Source of the DNA: an uncultured Roseburia sp.
GTDB taxonomy: Bacteria; Bacillota; Clostridia; Lachnospirales; Lachnospiraceae
DNA: 64,000 nucleotides
Direction: 5' to 3'
NCBI GenBank assembly: GCA_910587865.1
Contig: CAJUNX010000017.1
Span: forward strand, 9,373 to 73,372
The translations under genes and the position numbers were made by a program. Of this stretch, positions 17,620 through 26,653 are shown piece after piece. A model generated the notes under the pieces. It saw only the letters and a list, made by a program, of their open reading frames with translations. It did not search any database and was not told the origin of the DNA. The first letter of the stretch is position 1. Every line of letters begins with the position of its first letter.

Positions 17620-20265
17620 TTATCCCTTCATCTGCGCCGAGTGCATCACAAAGTACAGAAGATGCGCCGCAGCGGCTTCTAACTGCTCCCGGTTCACCCG
17701 GCCTTCCTCATACCCCTTTAAGACCTGCGCGATCACAGGCGGGCCGCCCGGCATCACCACGTCATTGCCCGCCGCGACGGCATCCGCGCCGTCCACGACG
17801 ATATCCATATCGCCCCAGTCGGTGACCACAACGCCGTGAAATCCCCACTCGTCTCTTAAAATCTTCGTGCACAGATCGTGACTTCCGCCCGCAAACGTGC
17901 CGTTGATCTTATTAAAGGAGGTCATCACGGTGCGCACCGGCGTATTACGGATCACCATCTCAAACGGCTTTAAGTAAATCTCCCGCGCCGTGCGCTCGCT
18001 CAACACGGAATCCACCGCGTCAAAACGGAAACGCTCGCTGCCCCGCCGGTAGGTCTCCTGCTCGTTGACCGCGAAATGCTTCGGGCAGGGCGTCGCCGTC
18101 GTCGTCTCCGCCGCCCCTTTACAGATGTAAATCCCGCAGATTCCCGCGGCGTACGGATCCTCGGAAAAATACTCAAAATTCCTGCCCCCGATCGGACTGC
18201 GCATCAGGTTTAAGCCCGGCGCCAGCCAGCTGTCGACATCCTGCAGCTGCGCCTCATACCCGCAGGCGGAACCGAACGCGTAGAACAGATCCGTGTTAAA
18301 GCAGCATGCCAGCGTCATCCCGGTCGGCCACGCCGTCATCCCGACACTCGCCGGTCCGTCCTTGTAAAATGCCGAAGGAATGCCGTATTTCGCCAGTGCG
18401 GGCGACACATATCCCACATTTCCGGTCGGATGCGTGCAGCTGCCGATGTCGGTTCCGTCCTCATAGCGGATTGTCGGCTCACCGCCGCCGCTTAGCGCCG
18501 CAAACGGAAGGCCCGGCCCGTAGCCGTTCGCCAGCACGGCCAGCTCCTCAATCGTCATCTGCGCGAGAAACTGCTCCATGGTCACGTTTTTCGCTTTCAC
18601 ATCCGCGAGGGTGTACGCAGCCCGCATGTCCGTCTGCGCGCTCACCGCCCCCTCCTGTCCGTCTGAGGTCTGCTCCCCCGCTGCGCCGCACGCTCCGGAT
18701 GCCGGCCCGCGTGTCTCCATTCCGCCGTTTTCCGCGGCCTCCTGTGCATTTGCACAGCAGCTCTTCTGCTTCGTCCATCTGACGACATCCGGCTCCGCCA
18801 CGACAATGCGCATCGCGGCTTCCCGCTCCGCCGTCCCGCCCTCACAGCTCACCGGCGCCGCGTCCTTTGCGGAGAGAAAATCAATCTTCCCCTCATTCGC
18901 CGCCAAAAGGCCCAGCGCGTTCTTCGTCTGCTCACAGACGATCCGCTCCGTGATCTCAAGACACGCCGCGACATGTGTCTCCCGCGAGGAAACGCCCGCA
19001 CGGATCACATACTCTCCCGCAGGAAGCACCCACGCCGCGGACGCCTCGTCATAGCATGCCAGATCCGCCAGCGCAAACGAAACCTCCGCCGTCTCACACT
19101 CTCCCGGCGCGAGACAGGATGTCTTCGCACAGCCCATGTAGACCTGATACGGATTCTCAATCACATCCTGCGGCTTTGACACATAGACCTGCACGGTTTC
19201 CTTTCCCGCATATTCCGCAGAGCTGTTTTTCACCGGCACGCGCACCGTTACACGGCCGTCTCCCACCGTCACCGCAGCTTTCCCTGTCTCAAACTGCGCG
19301 TAAGACAGGCCGTAGCCGAACGGATAGAGCACGTCCTTTCCGAACGAATCGAAATACCGGTAACCGGTGTAGATCCCCTCGCGGTAAACCGTCACCGGGC
19401 TTTTCTCAAATCCCACGCTCCCGTTCGCCGCGGCGTCAAGACCGTAATCCTGATACTCCTTAATGGTGTCCGGAAGGTCCTTGTTAAAGCTGAAATCCTC
19501 CGCCGCCGGATAATCCGCGTAAGCGCGGGCAAGGGTAAATGCCAGCTTCCCGGAAGGCGACACCGCGCCGCTTAAAATACGCGCCGCAGCAGCCGTCCCC
19601 TGTTCGCCCGGCGTGCCCACATACAGCACAGCCTGAATGCACGGATACGAAGCGATCCAGGAGAGATCCATCGCACCGTTGATATTTAAGATCAGCACCA
19701 CCTTTGAAAATGACGCGCAGACCGTATCGATCAGTACACGCTCGCTCTCCAGCAGTTCATAGTCGTCCGCAATCCGCCGGTCGCACTCCTCGCCGCCGGT
19801 CATGCGCCCGATGACAATCACCGCCCTGTCCGTCTTTTTCGCCGCCTGCGCCACAAGCGCTGACGGAATCTCCGGCTCGCCCGGCTGTGACTGATAGCGC
19901 CCGAAAAATTCGTAGATCATGCCGCTCGCGACAAGCTCGGGCACCTTTTTGCGGAACTCCTCCAGTGCATTCGTCTTTTTGGATTTTCCAAGAAGCACCT
20001 GGTAATACTCCACGAGTTCTGCGACAGGCGTCACGCCCTCTCTCTTACATGCCTCCGGAAACGTCAAAGGCTCCACACCCGCCTCCGATGCCCCTGACCC
20101 GGATCCTCCGATCACAGGCTCAAGGATGGTCCGCCCGAAAAATGCCGCCGTCCCTTTTCCCAGCGGCAGACAGCCGTTCTCGTTTTTCAGCAGAACCGTC
20201 GACTCCTCCGCAATCTGTCTCGCAAGCAGCTTCCTGCTCTCCTGCGACGCATACTGATTTATCAT
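17620..20265 (-). CDS. GH3 beta-glucosidase with permuted domain order
   Basis: 881 residues. The usual GH3 order is reversed: the C-terminal alpha/beta sandwich comes first (from residue 12, ESRKLLARQIAEESTVLLKNE), then a fibronectin III-like domain (about 330-440). A variable linker (about 470-570) follows, then the TIM-barrel catalytic domain at the end. The nucleophile is Asp816 in VVVTDWGDMD; the KHFAVNEQE motif is intact. Such permuted enzymes are known from rumen and gut Clostridia. No signal peptide, so it acts on imported beta-glucosides. Its ATG is one base after the stop of the chemoreceptor gene, with the ribosome site AAAGGAGG inside that gene's end. Confidence 0.94.
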   Translation of the reverse strand: MINQYASQESRKLLARQIAEESTVLLKNENGCLPLGKGTAAFFGRTILEPVIGGSGSGASEAGVEPLTFPEACKREGVTPVAELVEYYQVLLGKSKKTNALEEFRKKVPELVASGMIYEFFGRYQSQPGEPEIPSALVAQAAKKTDRAVIVIGRMTGGEECDRRIADDYELLESERVLIDTVCASFSKVVLILNINGAMDLSWIASYPCIQAVLYVGTPGEQGTAAAARILSGAVSPSGKLAFTLARAYADYPAAEDFSFNKDLPDTIKEYQDYGLDAAANGSVGFEKSPVTVYREGIYTGYRYFDSFGKDVLYPFGYGLSYAQFETGKAAVTVGDGRVTVRVPVKNSSAEYAGKETVQVYVSKPQDVIENPYQVYMGCAKTSCLAPGECETAEVSFALADLACYDEASAAWVLPAGEYVIRAGVSSRETHVAACLEITERIVCEQTKNALGLLAANEGKIDFLSAKDAAPVSCEGGTAEREAAMRIVVAEPDVVRWTKQKSCCANAQEAAENGGMETRGPASGACGAAGEQTSDGQEGAVSAQTDMRAAYTLADVKAKNVTMEQFLAQMTIEELAVLANGYGPGLPFAALSGGGEPTIRYEDGTDIGSCTHPTGNVGYVSPALAKYGIPSAFYKDGPASVGMTAWPTGMTLACCFNTDLFYAFGSACGYEAQLQDVDSWLAPGLNLMRSPIGGRNFEYFSEDPYAAGICGIYICKGAAETTTATPCPKHFAVNEQETYRRGSERFRFDAVDSVLSERTAREIYLKPFEMVIRNTPVRTVMTSFNKINGTFAGGSHDLCTKILRDEWGFHGVVVTDWGDMDIVVDGADAVAAGNDVVMPGGPPVIAQVLKGYEEGRVNREQLEAAAAHLLYFVMHSAQMKG

Positions 20266-20266
20266 A

Positions 20267-22336
20267 TCAACGCATTCCTCCTTTATTAAACTTCCCGATC
20301 AGCCGGTCTAACTGCCGTGCCAGTTCCTTATTCTGCTCAGACTGCTCCTGAATCAGATCCGCAATCTGTGCGGTATTCTCACTCTTTTCAACGATGGCTC
20401 CGATCGAGGAACGATTTTCATTGGTAATACTGTTGACCTCCACCACATTATCCGAGATCTGTCTGACGGAGGACTCCAGCTGTCTGACAGCCTGATCCAC
20501 GCCGTCTAACTGCTCTTTTATGGTATTTACGGAAACGCGGTAACCGGTTGATTTTTCCGCAAAATCCTTAAACCGGTTCACGACTTCCTCCTCGATAAAC
20601 GCGATAATAGAGGAAAAGCAGTTGTTTACCACCTTAATGCTGTCATTGGTCTCATTACAGATGGCCTGTATGCTGGCCGCTGTCGTGCGCGACGTCTCTG
20701 CCAGCGCACAGATCTCCTCTGCCACCACGGCAAAGCCGCGTCCCGCACTTCCCGCACGCGCCGCCTCGATCGAGGCATTTAAGGACAGCAGATTCGTCTG
20801 TCCCGCGATGTCAAGAATCTGGGACGCCATATTATTGATCTTTGTGAGACTGCTTAAGCTTCCGAGCGCCTCCTCCACGGAACTCTTCGTGTGAATCAGG
20901 GCATCCTGTCCGTTCTGATATGCATCGTCCGCCTTGACCTGCATATCCTGCGCACTCCTGATGACAGAATTGCTCGTCTCTATAGAATCGGAAATATTAT
21001 TCCGGATCGAGCCGACCACATCGTTGATATTGCGAATCTCACCGTTTACATTGGACACCACCATATTGGTGCTCTCAAGCGTGGAGGAGAGCTCCTGTGT
21101 CGTGGTAACATTGTCCGTGACATCCTCCACCAGCTCCGCCGAGGATTTGCGCAGATGCTCCGCCTTGTCGTCGAGTGTGGCGCAGCAGTCCTTTAATGTG
21201 CCGGCAATCTCCTGAAGCGACCGGATCAGAACCTTTGTCGCATGTGCGATATTTCCAAGCTCGTCATGCCTGCCGCAGTATTTCTGAATCTCCACATTAT
21301 CGGCGATATCAAAGTTCTGCAGAGAGACGAGACCTCCCTCGATGGATTTCATCGGCTTTAACATTCTGCCGACAATCAGAAACGAGACCACGATCAGCAC
21401 AAGCAGCGCAATCAGGCAGAAAATAATCAGCGTGACCGTCATCCTGTCCGTCGCTGCAAACACCTCGTCCCGGCTGTCCGAAACCATGAAAAGCCAGTTG
21501 TATTCCGACATATAATAATAGGCGGAAAAATACGTCTCTCCCTGTACCTCATATTCGATGTATCCGTTTTTGTCCTCCGCCGAGCCTCTGAGTTCCTCAC
21601 AGAGATCTCCGATGTAGGATTCATCGGCAGGAGATGCGACTTTTCCCGCATCGGCGTGAAAAATATACTGGCCGTTGTTCACATTCACCATACAGTAAGC
21701 GGCATTCTCCATTCCCTCCATCGTCAGCTCGTCGAGGATGCGGATCAGCCCCGTGCTGTAGATTCCGCCTCCGACCAGTCCTGCCGGCTTTCCGTCCTCA
21801 TCAAAAACCGCCATGTATAAAGAGACAATCTGCTGACCGCTGGCCGGCGAGATGATGATTCCGGCATTGTATACGCCGTCCTCGGCGAGCAGCGTATCCT
21901 GCAGTGTTTTTAAGGAATCTCCTTCTCTCGTCGTAATCCCCACCACATCCGGATTGGTGTGCGCCAGGACATGCGTATCCCATTCGCTCGCATACAGTCC
22001 TTCCAGATTCTCAATATCGCCCGAAAACTGCTCCGTGTACGTCTGGGCAGCGTCCGTCTTCTCCGGATCCTCCGGGTCTTTCATGATATCAAGCACCTCT
22101 CCGGCCCTGCTGTAAGAAACAAGAGTCTGCTCTGCATCCTTCACATAATTCTCAATGACCGCGCTCCGGTCCTTTACGATCGTTTTCATATTGTTGATCG
22201 TACTGTTTCTGGTATCCCTGGTAATACTGCAAACGACGACGACCAAAAGGATCGTCATGACAGCGACCTGCATGGTCAGCATACTGGCAATGATTTTTTG
22301 TCCCAGTGAAATATGTACTCCTCTCTTTTCACCCAT
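20267..22336 (-). CDS. Methyl-accepting chemotaxis protein with extracellular Cache sensor
   Basis: 689 residues. A transmembrane helix (about 15-40) leads to an extracytoplasmic double-Cache-like ligand domain (to about 310), a second helix (about 315-340), HAMP and a long coiled-coil signalling domain with the tip LLSLNASIEAARAGSAGRGFAVVAEEI. AGGAGA precedes the ATG at 22336; an earlier in-frame ATG lacks one. It is translationally coupled to the GH3 glucosidase, which suggests that the receptor senses a plant-derived glucoside or its product (inference). Confidence 0.93.
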   Translation of the reverse strand: MGEKRGVHISLGQKIIASMLTMQVAVMTILLVVVVCSITRDTRNSTINNMKTIVKDRSAVIENYVKDAEQTLVSYSRAGEVLDIMKDPEDPEKTDAAQTYTEQFSGDIENLEGLYASEWDTHVLAHTNPDVVGITTREGDSLKTLQDTLLAEDGVYNAGIIISPASGQQIVSLYMAVFDEDGKPAGLVGGGIYSTGLIRILDELTMEGMENAAYCMVNVNNGQYIFHADAGKVASPADESYIGDLCEELRGSAEDKNGYIEYEVQGETYFSAYYYMSEYNWLFMVSDSRDEVFAATDRMTVTLIIFCLIALLVLIVVSFLIVGRMLKPMKSIEGGLVSLQNFDIADNVEIQKYCGRHDELGNIAHATKVLIRSLQEIAGTLKDCCATLDDKAEHLRKSSAELVEDVTDNVTTTQELSSTLESTNMVVSNVNGEIRNINDVVGSIRNNISDSIETSNSVIRSAQDMQVKADDAYQNGQDALIHTKSSVEEALGSLSSLTKINNMASQILDIAGQTNLLSLNASIEAARAGSAGRGFAVVAEEICALAETSRTTAASIQAICNETNDSIKVVNNCFSSIIAFIEEEVVNRFKDFAEKSTGYRVSVNTIKEQLDGVDQAVRQLESSVRQISDNVVEVNSITNENRSSIGAIVEKSENTAQIADLIQEQSEQNKELARQLDRLIGKFNKGGMR

Positions 22337-22414
22337 GATATCACATCTCCTGCTATCCTGATGTCCGAAATCTGTGATGTGCGCCCTCTGTCCCTGCACA
22401 CATCAGGCAAAAAA

Positions 22415-22443
22415 AATATAGCACAGAATCGCGAAATTTTCAA
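22415..22443 (-). promoter_or_regulatory. Promoter of the chemoreceptor-GH3 operon
   Basis: Minus strand TTGAAA (22438-22443), 17 bases, TGCTATATT (extended -10, hexamer 22415-22420). It is sigma-A-like; a sigma-28 motility promoter was looked for and not seen. Confidence 0.7.
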
Positions 22444-22826
22444 TAAACATGTCGTGAATTTAACGGATCCTGTTTTCATCCGACGAGAGATATGGTAACG
22501 TAACAGTCATACAAAAGGAATGTCCCGGCATTGCGCGGCCCGTCACAGCCATCATTCAGAAAAGAGCATTCCACGTATGACATCTGCAGCGGAACGGAAA
22601 AAAACGAAAAAGAAAAGCAGCACCTCTTTACGCGCTTTTCCGCACATCAGAATGACCCCCGGCGATCTCATTGAGGGTATCAGTGCTTAGAACCGGTGCA
22701 GAAAGAGACAGGCTGTTTCTGATCTGCGGAGAGCAGCTGGTCTTTTCCGCCGGCAGTCAGGCGCAGGGCGCCGTCATATCGATCGGCGCCCCGCTCTCTC
22801 TGTCTCCCGCATAAAGACAGCTGCCT
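22444..22826. other. Intergenic region, mostly 3' trailer of the hydrolase gene
   Basis: No gene could be supported. A short plus-strand open stretch (about 22680-22814) has no ribosome site. A perfect GGGCGCC inverted repeat lies near 22768-22793. The terminator at 22612-22640 shows that the hydrolase transcript probably carries about 200 untranslated bases at its 3' end. Confidence 0.5.
22595..22640 (-). terminator. Terminator of the hydrolase transcript
   Basis: On the minus strand GAAAAGC and GCTTTTC (22634-22640 and 22612-22618) enclose a 15-base loop and run into a long, interrupted T tract. Confidence 0.65.
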
Positions 22827-24860
22827 CTATTTCGTCTGTTCTACTTCCACCTTCACCCGGTCGAGGTTTCTGCACTGCACAAAGATATCCTCTGTGTTCC
22901 CTGTCCTGCTGCTCTGCACCTTAACCACCGGATAGTACACGCCGGGTTTTGTGAAGACATGCGTCGACACGGCGGATGCCCCTCCGTTTTCCTTCCGGTC
23001 AAATGCAGTCTCCTCCGACCAGTCGTTCGTGCACTCATAGTCCCAGGCCACCCGCGTGACGCTGCCGCCGTGCGCCGGAACTTCAACCTCTGCGGTAAAC
23101 GTCACCGGTTCGCCGGCCTTTACCGTGACAGCCCGTTTCCCGTCGGCAAGCGCATGCACCACCGGCTGAAGCCCGCCGCGCTCTGCCGCATGTTCCGGCA
23201 CAAGAATCTGTCCGTCCTCAAACGTGTACGCTGTGGTCGGCGCCGGCGCGATTCCCTTCTCGCACCATGCGGCGACATCTAACAGCGCCTGATGCAGCAC
23301 GCCCAGATAGTCGACCTGGTGCTGCGGATCGTCCAGATACCCCGCCCGGTCATCGTGAATACAGTTGTCGTTGTAGTAGAGCCGGAAGCTCTCTTCCTCG
23401 TCGATCTGCGGGTTCTCCCTCACCCTGGCCCGATACCAGTCGCCGTGCCACGGGCAGGCGCTCTCGTCGAGCAGACTGCAGACCGCGATCATTTTTCCGC
23501 GGAAATCACCGGTCGGAACCGAGCCTCCGCCGCCCTGTGCGATCATCGGGGAGAGCAGAAACGGCAGCTGCGCCCAGACAGGATTTCCCTGTGCGTCCCG
23601 GAACTGGTCATACACCTGATAGGATGCGTCCGGAACCTGATGCCGGTGAAAATTCTGCATGGCCAGATAATCGCTGTTGTCAATCATGATCTGATCCCCC
23701 GCGGCGAGCCCCGCGAGCGCATCCCCGTGATTGTGCCCGTCAAACGCAGAGCTCACACGGATCACACCATCCGAAACCGACTCGACCGGCGCTTCCTTCC
23801 CCGCCGCTGCCCCGCTTACCACGCGAAGCCTGCAGTGAAACAGATACGCGTCCTCTGGCGGAAGCTCCTTCATGCGGATATCCGGCGTGTCCTGATTTCC
23901 GGTCATTGTATTCTGCCAGCTGTTATCTACGCTTGTAAATTCTTCTGTCTTCTCCGGCCTGCTGCGCTCAATCAGCTCTGCTGCCGTCGTGACAAACTGC
24001 ACGCGCGCCTTCGCCTCGCTGCTCTCCTGATCCGCCCCCTCATAGCCTTCCTTTGTCCAGAAATCCGTAAAATATCCCGGGAAAATCTGATAAATATTCG
24101 GCGCCAGCACCATCAGCGCCCCGTCTCCCATAAACGGATGGCAGAACCATGCGCGCTTCGGAAATCCCATTTTTGTCGCCTCCGTCAGCGCCTGTCTCTG
24201 CGGCCCGGTAAGTCCCTCATAAATATCCCCGGATCCGCCCGGCTCCATCGCCGCCGTCACTTTTTTCAGTCCTTCCTCCCCGAGCAGACGCACGGCCTTC
24301 ATGCGCGGCGCAAAGACGTTCGGCGTTGCCATCGGATTCGCGAGCACATACGGCACCGAGCCGTCCCAGATCCCTTCCGTCATCTCCACGCAGCTTAAGG
24401 TCTTAAACGATCCGCCGCTGCCGCCGAACACGTAGCCATACGGCCGGTGCGCGTATCCGTAGAGACGCTCCGCCACCTTTCTGGAGTACATCGCCGTCGC
24501 CGCGCTCGAGCGGTAAAGCCGCTCCCCGTCATTTAAAATGAATCCGCCCTGGTTGGACACCACATAATATGCGCCGTGCGTCAGGCAGAAGCTGATCTTG
24601 TCATCCTCGCCCGTTAAGTGCTCGCTCTCATGCTCATCCTCCGGCGCCGGCGACAGGTACTGGTAAAATCTTCCCTCGTAGGCTTCTTTTTTCGGAAAAT
24701 ACAGGCAGAAGCGCACCTCGTTTCCCTCTTTTTCCGTTCCCTCAAATCCGCCGTGTACATAATAATGCGGAAGCGGTCTCTCCCGCCACTCCTCCACATC
24801 AATGTATGGTCTGTCAAAATATGTATCCTCCGACGGGTTATATCGTTTTTTTCCTTCCAT
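22827..24860 (-). CDS. Alpha/beta-hydrolase (tannase/feruloyl-esterase-like) with C-terminal PKD-like domain
   Basis: 677 residues. The nucleophile elbow GGSGGS (Ser148) sits in YGYVFGGSGGSFKT, as in tannase-type esterases (GGSTGG). A candidate catalytic His lies in YNDNCIHDDR, late in the chain, before a C-terminal immunoglobulin/PKD-like domain (about 590-670, ending FTKPGVYYPVVKV). There is no signal peptide. It is encoded downstream of a GPH symporter with a divergent AraC regulator, an arrangement typical of loci for an imported glycoside or ester. Substrate and exact family are uncertain; it could be an esterase for acylated sugars or phenolic esters. The spacer before it is an unusual purine-rich repeat. 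Confidence 0.7.
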   Translation of the reverse strand: MEGKKRYNPSEDTYFDRPYIDVEEWRERPLPHYYVHGGFEGTEKEGNEVRFCLYFPKKEAYEGRFYQYLSPAPEDEHESEHLTGEDDKISFCLTHGAYYVVSNQGGFILNDGERLYRSSAATAMYSRKVAERLYGYAHRPYGYVFGGSGGSFKTLSCVEMTEGIWDGSVPYVLANPMATPNVFAPRMKAVRLLGEEGLKKVTAAMEPGGSGDIYEGLTGPQRQALTEATKMGFPKRAWFCHPFMGDGALMVLAPNIYQIFPGYFTDFWTKEGYEGADQESSEAKARVQFVTTAAELIERSRPEKTEEFTSVDNSWQNTMTGNQDTPDIRMKELPPEDAYLFHCRLRVVSGAAAGKEAPVESVSDGVIRVSSAFDGHNHGDALAGLAAGDQIMIDNSDYLAMQNFHRHQVPDASYQVYDQFRDAQGNPVWAQLPFLLSPMIAQGGGGSVPTGDFRGKMIAVCSLLDESACPWHGDWYRARVRENPQIDEEESFRLYYNDNCIHDDRAGYLDDPQHQVDYLGVLHQALLDVAAWCEKGIAPAPTTAYTFEDGQILVPEHAAERGGLQPVVHALADGKRAVTVKAGEPVTFTAEVEVPAHGGSVTRVAWDYECTNDWSEETAFDRKENGGASAVSTHVFTKPGVYYPVVKVQSSRTGNTEDIFVQCRNLDRVKVEVEQTK

Positions 24861-24869
24861 GCCAGTCTC

Positions 24870-25056
24870 TCCTCTTCTTTCTCCCTTACTTTTCCGGCTT
24901 TCCTCTCTTCTTTTTCTGTCTGTTTCTCTCTTCTTTTCCGGCTTTCCTCTCTTCTTTTTCTGTCTGTTTCTCTCTTCTTTTCCGGCTTTCCTCTCCTTTG
25001 GCTTCTATTTCGCTTCTTTTCTGGTCTGTTTCTCTCTTCCTTTCCGACCGTCCCTC
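24870..25056. repeat. 44-bp polypyrimidine/polypurine tandem repeat
   Basis: Units starting TTTCCGGCTTTCCTCTC recur at 24891, 24935 and 24979 with exact 44-base spacing, then decay into a fourth copy. The plus strand is almost pure C/T, so the transcript between the symporter and hydrolase genes is almost pure G/A over about 190 bases and contains many AGGAAAG-like ribosome-site mimics. Confidence 0.88.
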
Positions 25057-25059
25057 TTT

Positions 25060-26430
25060 TTACTGACCGCTCTCTTTCTGCCGTCTTTCCTCTAACTCCG
25101 CGCGGATCCCGGGCATCAGTTTATCAAGCTTATAGAGCAGCAGGGAAAGCGCCACAACGAGCCACAGCACCGCCGGGATCGTCGAATACAGATGCCGGAT
25201 CATCGCGAGCGCGCTCTCCGGAATCAGATCCGCGTCGCCGATATACCCGGATGCGGATAACAGGATGCCGAGCACGCCTGCGCCGAGCGCCGAACCGATT
25301 TTTGTCGCAAAGCTCGTGACGGAGCTTAGCGTTCCCTCCATGCGCTGATTCCCCTTCCATTCGTTAAAATCCGCACACTCGATCACCATCAGATTGATCA
25401 GCATCGTGATCGGAACACTGCCAAGCCCGAAAAGCACGGCCGCCGCGCCGAGCAGCGCAATGTTTTCTCCCGCGAAAAAATTGATCGCATATCCGGCCAC
25501 ACTCAGGATACATCCGGTCATGATCAGCTTTGAAATACTGATCCGCTTTAAGATCGCCGGAACAAAGATCATCACCGGGATCGCCAGAATCTGCACCGCG
25601 CTCACCAGTCCCAGCAGTCCGAGATTCTTTACGATATAGCGGAAATAATAGGTATTTACCCCCATATTGGTCACAAAATTGCAGACAAAAAGGATCAGCG
25701 CGACGATCCAGATATACGGGTTTTTCGTGAGCACGGTTTTTACATCGGAGATCGCCACCTTCTCCGCCGCGCCGTCCTGCGAGCGGACACTGACGTCAAC
25801 CGTCTCTTTGATCAATAAAAATCTCAACATTCCGATCAGCGCCAGCGGAATGGCGATGCAGGCAATCAGAAAACTCCATCCGGACGGTGAAACGCCAAAC
25901 CGATCTACAAATGAAGGGATCGCAATATTAAACGCCGCCACACAGATCATGGAAAGGATCGCGCCCGTCGAGCTTAATGTCACATACTGCTCCTGATAAC
26001 GGAACGCCCGACACATGTAAACCGTGTTATTCGCCTGCAGAAACGTGTAAAACACACTGTTGACCAGCGCGTACATGCAGATCACCCAGGCCGATTTCGC
26101 CGCCAGGGAAAAAGACGGCGGACAGGTAAACATCAGCCAGATCGCAAACCACATCCCGATGATGCACCACTCGTAGGGTCTGCCGCGCCCCCATTTTGTG
26201 TCGGTCCGGTCAACGATAAATCCTGCCACCACGTCTGTTACCCCGTCAAGAAGCTTGCTAACCACGAGCAGTGTTCCGACCAGCGCTGCGGGCATTTTTA
26301 AGGTATCCGTGCAGTACAGCGAGAGATATCCCAGCACCATCAGCCCGATTCCCTGCGAAATCGCCCGGCTGTTCCATGCGACAACCCTGACAAATCCTAC
26401 CTTCTTCGGATTTTTTTCTTTTTTTGCCAT
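25060..26430 (-). CDS. GPH-family glycoside:cation symporter (MFS)
   Basis: 456 residues with about twelve membrane segments and the GPH pattern early in the chain (DGVTDVVAGFIVDRTDTKWGRGRPYEW). It imports a glycoside, pentoside or hexuronide with Na+ or H+. CAGGAGG precedes the ATG at 26430; 26 further open codons upstream lack a site. It is transcribed with the hydrolase downstream and divergently from an AraC regulator. Confidence 0.94.
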   Translation of the reverse strand: MAKKEKNPKKVGFVRVVAWNSRAISQGIGLMVLGYLSLYCTDTLKMPAALVGTLLVVSKLLDGVTDVVAGFIVDRTDTKWGRGRPYEWCIIGMWFAIWLMFTCPPSFSLAAKSAWVICMYALVNSVFYTFLQANNTVYMCRAFRYQEQYVTLSSTGAILSMICVAAFNIAIPSFVDRFGVSPSGWSFLIACIAIPLALIGMLRFLLIKETVDVSVRSQDGAAEKVAISDVKTVLTKNPYIWIVALILFVCNFVTNMGVNTYYFRYIVKNLGLLGLVSAVQILAIPVMIFVPAILKRISISKLIMTGCILSVAGYAINFFAGENIALLGAAAVLFGLGSVPITMLINLMVIECADFNEWKGNQRMEGTLSSVTSFATKIGSALGAGVLGILLSASGYIGDADLIPESALAMIRHLYSTIPAVLWLVVALSLLLYKLDKLMPGIRAELEERRQKESGQ

Positions 26431-26653
26431 AACAACCTCCTGTGTTTCTGTCTTTTTTGTGAAAGTGATACAATCTGTCTCAGCTGTTATGATTTTACCG
26501 GATCTCATGTTTTGATCTTGTCAGTATTTTATCCTGTATGTTAAAATATTGATATCTTTTGAACGAAAACCTTTCATCGAACCGTCAGAATCTTTGAGAG
26601 AGGCGCTGTGCCATTTTTATATAACACTTCATGCTGTATGGGAGGAATGATTC

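Noticed and set aside
22680..22814. Short plus-strand frame downstream of the hydrolase
   Set aside because: No ribosome site or recognisable family; it overlaps an inverted repeat.
23292..24398. A 368-codon open frame opposite the hydrolase
   Set aside because: No ribosome site, His/Arg/Pro-rich composition typical of antisense translation; the hydrolase frame is the coding one.
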